NCBI GenBank assembly: GCA_049680625.1
Contig: JBAUID010000190.1
Coordinates: 1-64,000 of the forward strand
DNA: 64,000 nt
Source of the DNA: JAUIAI01 sp049680625
GTDB lineage: Bacteria; Pseudomonadota; Gammaproteobacteria; Burkholderiales; Burkholderiaceae_E
Direction: 5' to 3'
Shown here: one piece after another, positions 61,369-64,000 of the stretch
How positions within the stretch are numbered: position 1 is the stretch's first letter
How the letters are laid out: each line of letters starts with the position of its first letter
The notes under the pieces: generated by a model
Seen by the model: only the letters and a program-made list of their open reading frames with translations
What the model was told of the DNA's origin: nothing
Database searches by the model: none
Program-made: the position numbers and the translations under genes

Positions 61369-63291
61369 ATGGCGTTCGCACTTTTTGAGGAAAACGGTGA
61401 CCTGAAATCGGGCACTATCCTGGCAGACAACGGTACCAGCCTTCAAATTGAGCTGGTCACCGGGCGCCGTGCCAAGGTCAAAGCGACCCATATCTACCTG
61501 CGTTTCGAATCGCCACTGGCTGAGGAGCTGCTCCCCGAAGCGCAGCGCACCGCCGAAGCCATCGATGTCGATTTTCTTTGGGAATGTGCGCCAGGCGAAG
61601 AATTCGGTTTTGATACTCTGGCTGCTGACTATTTTGGCGGGCAGCCAACTGCAGTTCAGTCCACGGCCTTGCTCACCAAGCTGAAGTCGGCGCCTATTTA
61701 TTTTCAACGTAAAGGGCGTGGGCGTTTTAAGGCCGCACCGGAACAAACCGTGCATGCTGCGCTGGCAGCTGTTAAAAAGCGCGAAGAACAGGAATTGCAG
61801 ATTCAGAAAATGGCCGATGACATGGTGGCCGGCGAATTGCCGGCGACGGTCCAGAAATGTGCAGCCCAATTGCTGACCCGACCGGACAAAATGAGCCTCG
61901 AATTCAAAGCCCTCGATCGGGCGCTGACCGCTGCCGGCAAGACGCCGATGCAGATGTTGTTCGATCTGGGCGCGTTTGCAACTGATTACGCACTGCACAT
62001 CGCTTGCTTTGCGGCAGAGCAGTTCCCCCGTGGTGTTGGCTTTGACGAAAAGCTGACCGGTTGGCAGCCGTCGGACGGGTTGCTGTCGCGTATCGACGCA
62101 TTACCTGTTTCTGATGTTGTCGCGTTTTCAATTGATGATTCTTCGACCACCGAGATTGATGATGCATTGTCGGTCCAGTTAATGGGTGATGGTCGACACA
62201 TTGTCGGTGTTCACATTGCCGCCCCGTCCCTGGCAATAAGCCCGGGAGACGAAATCGACAATATTGTCCGGGATCGAATGTCCACGGTATACATGCCGGG
62301 TGACAAGATCACTATGCTCGCCCCGTCGGTGGTCGATAGTTTTTCTCTTGACGCTGGGCGACAAGTTCCGGTTGTGTCACTTTATGTTCAACTGGATGAA
62401 AACGGTACCGGCTTCGAAAAAGTCTGGAGTGCCCTTGAGCAAATAACCGTAGCTGATAACCTGCGCGACGACCACTTGGACACAATTGTCACAGAGGCCG
62501 CACTTGAAGACCCGCAAGCCGATTTGCCGCATGGTGACGCGCTGCGTGTCTTATGGAAACTGATGCATGGTTTACTCGCCCACCGAGAGCAAGTACGCGG
62601 TAAACCTGAGCCGCGGTTTCGAACTGACTTCATTTTTAGCATCGTTGATGATGTGGTCAGCATCGCTCAGCGCCGGCGTGATGCACCATTGTCGCGCCTG
62701 GTGGCTGAGATGATGATTCTGGCCAATTCGCAGTGGGGTCGGATGCTCGCTGAAGCATCGATTGCGGGCATTTACCGTTCACAGCAAGCCGGGCGGGTTC
62801 GGATGAGTAGCCAGGCATTGCCGCACGATGGCATTGGGGTGGCTCAGTATATGTGGGCAACGTCACCGTTGCGGCGTTATATCGACCTTGTCAACCAGCG
62901 CCAGCTGATTGCCATGATCGAACAGACGCCTCCTGCACTGGAAGAAAACAGTGCCGACTTATTTTCGATCATTCCGTCATTCGAAGCCCGCCATTCGGCC
63001 TACCAGGCGTTTCAGCAGAACATGGAGCGCTACTGGTGTATGCGTTGGTTAGGTCAGCGCCGCGAGCGACAATATGCGGCGGTTGTGGTCCGTGACGAGC
63101 TCGTGCGGATGGCCCAGGTGCCGCTGTACTTTCGCCTGGATTCAACACCGCCTCTGGCGCCCGGGCGTCGTATCATTGTCGTTATTGACAGCTATAACCC
63201 ACTGGATTTGACCGTGAGCGCCCGGTATATTGGCCTGGACGAGTCATTCGACGATCCGCCGGTAGTGGCTTCTGATCCGGCGCCGCAGTGA
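61369..63291 (+). CDS. RNase II-family 3'-5' exoribonuclease (RNB domain)
   Basis: 640 residues. RNB catalytic domain with FSIDDSSTTEIDDALSVQL (the metal-binding aspartates), VGVHIAAPSLAISPGDEID, RMSTVYMPGDKITMLAP, ARSRLV-type motif (QRRRDAPLSRLVAEMMILAN) and YMWATSPLRRYIDLVNQRQL near the C-terminus. Shorter than RNase R and without a clear N-terminal cold-shock domain, so closer to RNase II. Degrades single-stranded RNA. 8 bp after the esterase gene. Confidence 0.9.
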   Translation: MAFALFEENGDLKSGTILADNGTSLQIELVTGRRAKVKATHIYLRFESPLAEELLPEAQRTAEAIDVDFLWECAPGEEFGFDTLAADYFGGQPTAVQSTALLTKLKSAPIYFQRKGRGRFKAAPEQTVHAALAAVKKREEQELQIQKMADDMVAGELPATVQKCAAQLLTRPDKMSLEFKALDRALTAAGKTPMQMLFDLGAFATDYALHIACFAAEQFPRGVGFDEKLTGWQPSDGLLSRIDALPVSDVVAFSIDDSSTTEIDDALSVQLMGDGRHIVGVHIAAPSLAISPGDEIDNIVRDRMSTVYMPGDKITMLAPSVVDSFSLDAGRQVPVVSLYVQLDENGTGFEKVWSALEQITVADNLRDDHLDTIVTEAALEDPQADLPHGDALRVLWKLMHGLLAHREQVRGKPEPRFRTDFIFSIVDDVVSIAQRRRDAPLSRLVAEMMILANSQWGRMLAEASIAGIYRSQQAGRVRMSSQALPHDGIGVAQYMWATSPLRRYIDLVNQRQLIAMIEQTPPALEENSADLFSIIPSFEARHSAYQAFQQNMERYWCMRWLGQRRERQYAAVVVRDELVRMAQVPLYFRLDSTPPLAPGRRIIVVIDSYNPLDLTVSARYIGLDESFDDPPVVASDPAPQ

Positions 63292-63301
63292 GGGGGGGGC
63301 A

Positions 63302-64000
63302 ATGAACCCGTTTCGGCTTCGCAGTCTGCTCTCCCGCCTGAAAGAACCGGTCAGCCAGGGCATTGTGTATTCACTTGCGTTGCACGGCCTGCTCATGAGC
63401 GTGCACTTTGCTGCGCCGGAGCCCTTGAAGCTCAAGCCGCTGGATTCAAGGCTGGAAGTGATTCTGGTCAATGCAGAAAGCCGCACTGCACCGGTTAACC
63501 CGGAAGTTGTAGCCCAGGTCAATATGGAGGCTGGCGGCGACCGGGACAAGGGCCGGGCAACGTCGCCGCTTCAGGCTGAGGCAAAAGTAGAGAACGGTCA
63601 GGATATCGTGCGTAAGCGACGTAAGGTTGCTGATCTGGAAGCGATGCAGCGTCAACTCATGACCATGGCGCGCAGCCCAACTACTTTTGTTGAAAGCCAG
63701 GACACCAAGAAAAAGAGCAATGATGCTGGCAACGACTCAGAAGATATTCAATTTGTTATCGCACGGCTGCAGGCTCAAATCGCCAAGAACATTTCTGACT
63801 ACAACAAGCGTCCAAAGCGCCTCACCTACGGGGTGAATGCGGTTGGTGCTAACTATGCCCGCTATGTCACTGACTGGGCAGCCCGCATCGAAGAAATTGG
63901 TACGGAACGGTATCCACCCGCTGCCCGGGGCAAGTTTTACGACTCTCTGGTAATTATGGTGGAAATTCAGAAAGACGGTCACGTCGGTGATATTCAAATA
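63302..64000 (+). CDS. TonB-family energy-transduction protein, N-terminal part
   Basis: At least 233 residues, open at the right edge. The ATG follows a G-rich AGGGGGGGGCA ribosome-binding site, 10 bp after the exonuclease stop. One membrane helix near the N-terminus (GIVYSLALHGLLMSVHFAA) then a Glu/Lys/Gln-rich periplasmic stretch and the beginning of the C-terminal TonB domain (ARIEEIGTERYPPAARGKFY; LVIMVEIQKDGHVGDI). It would couple the proton gradient to TonB-dependent receptors such as the btuB product at 16.8 kb; which receptor it serves is unknown. Confidence 0.88.
   Translation, partial: MNPFRLRSLLSRLKEPVSQGIVYSLALHGLLMSVHFAAPEPLKLKPLDSRLEVILVNAESRTAPVNPEVVAQVNMEAGGDRDKGRATSPLQAEAKVENGQDIVRKRRKVADLEAMQRQLMTMARSPTTFVESQDTKKKSNDAGNDSEDIQFVIARLQAQIAKNISDYNKRPKRLTYGVNAVGANYARYVTDWAARIEEIGTERYPPAARGKFYDSLVIMVEIQKDGHVGDIQI

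Overview
The window reads as a chromosomal segment of a betaproteobacterium, most likely Burkholderiales. The evidence is gene content and order: ispB divergent from rplU-rpmA-obgE-proB; CNP1-like protein, rppH and proS together; ffh, ccsA/ypjD, PP0621-like, pilS, pilR, ampD, nrdA, nrdB, a lysine-rich H1-like protein and yggT in a row; aroQ-accB-accC-prmA-zinc ribbon/DUF3426 protein-PfkB kinase; and tlpA-like, mpl, yqiA-like, RNB exonuclease and TonB. Composition is moderately GC-rich throughout. I see no phage, integrase, transposase, plasmid or CRISPR signature. This is a taxonomic inference from memory of synteny, not a search.

Region 1-10 kb is a catabolic and uptake block. It holds the end of an IlvD/Edd-family dehydratase, an M20 amidohydrolase of the N-carbamoyl-L-amino-acid hydrolase type, a stand-alone TRAP-type binding protein, and a TRAP operon on the minus strand. 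That operon has two near-identical binding-protein genes in tandem, each followed by a hairpin terminator, then dctQ and dctM. An RraA-like aldolase and a tartrate/D-malate dehydrogenase-like enzyme diverge from each other. A tRNA-Pro(CGG) closes the block.

Region 10-16 kb is housekeeping (ispB, rplU, rpmA, obgE, proB). Its L21 protein carries an unusual long C-terminal helix-hairpin-helix extension. Region 16-34 kb mixes vitamin B12 uptake (cobalamin riboswitch, btuB, btuF) with a solitary molybdenum-hydroxylase large subunit, an ABC half-transporter, a Ca2+/cation antiporter, a Spy-like protein with a two-component system, and scattered sugar-acid catabolic enzymes (two SDRs, a FAH-family hydrolase, an Ldh-family oxidoreductase, a D-2-hydroxyacid dehydrogenase). 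Region 32.8-44.4 kb returns to conserved core genes and the PilS-PilR type IV pilus regulators.

Region 44.4-50.4 kb is the class Ia ribonucleotide reductase locus. About 1.2 kb of non-coding DNA precedes nrdA. It contains a promoter overlapped by a pair of NrdR-type boxes 31 bp apart and, about 500 bp further on, four DnaA-box-like 9-mers spaced 11-12 bp apart. nrdA and nrdB are separated by about 550 bp with a strong hairpin. Region 50.7-64 kb continues with the H1-like protein, yggT, PfkB kinase, DUF3426 protein, prmA-accC-accB-aroQ, tlpA-like, mpl, an esterase, an RNase II-family enzyme and a TonB-like protein cut off by the window end.

I found no convincing wholly new multi-gene system. 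The best leads are the L21 fusion, the DnaA-like array plus remote NrdR promoter of nrdA, the duplicated TRAP binding proteins with terminators between the genes, and a Spy-like protein with a repeat-built N-terminus before a Tat-type signal.
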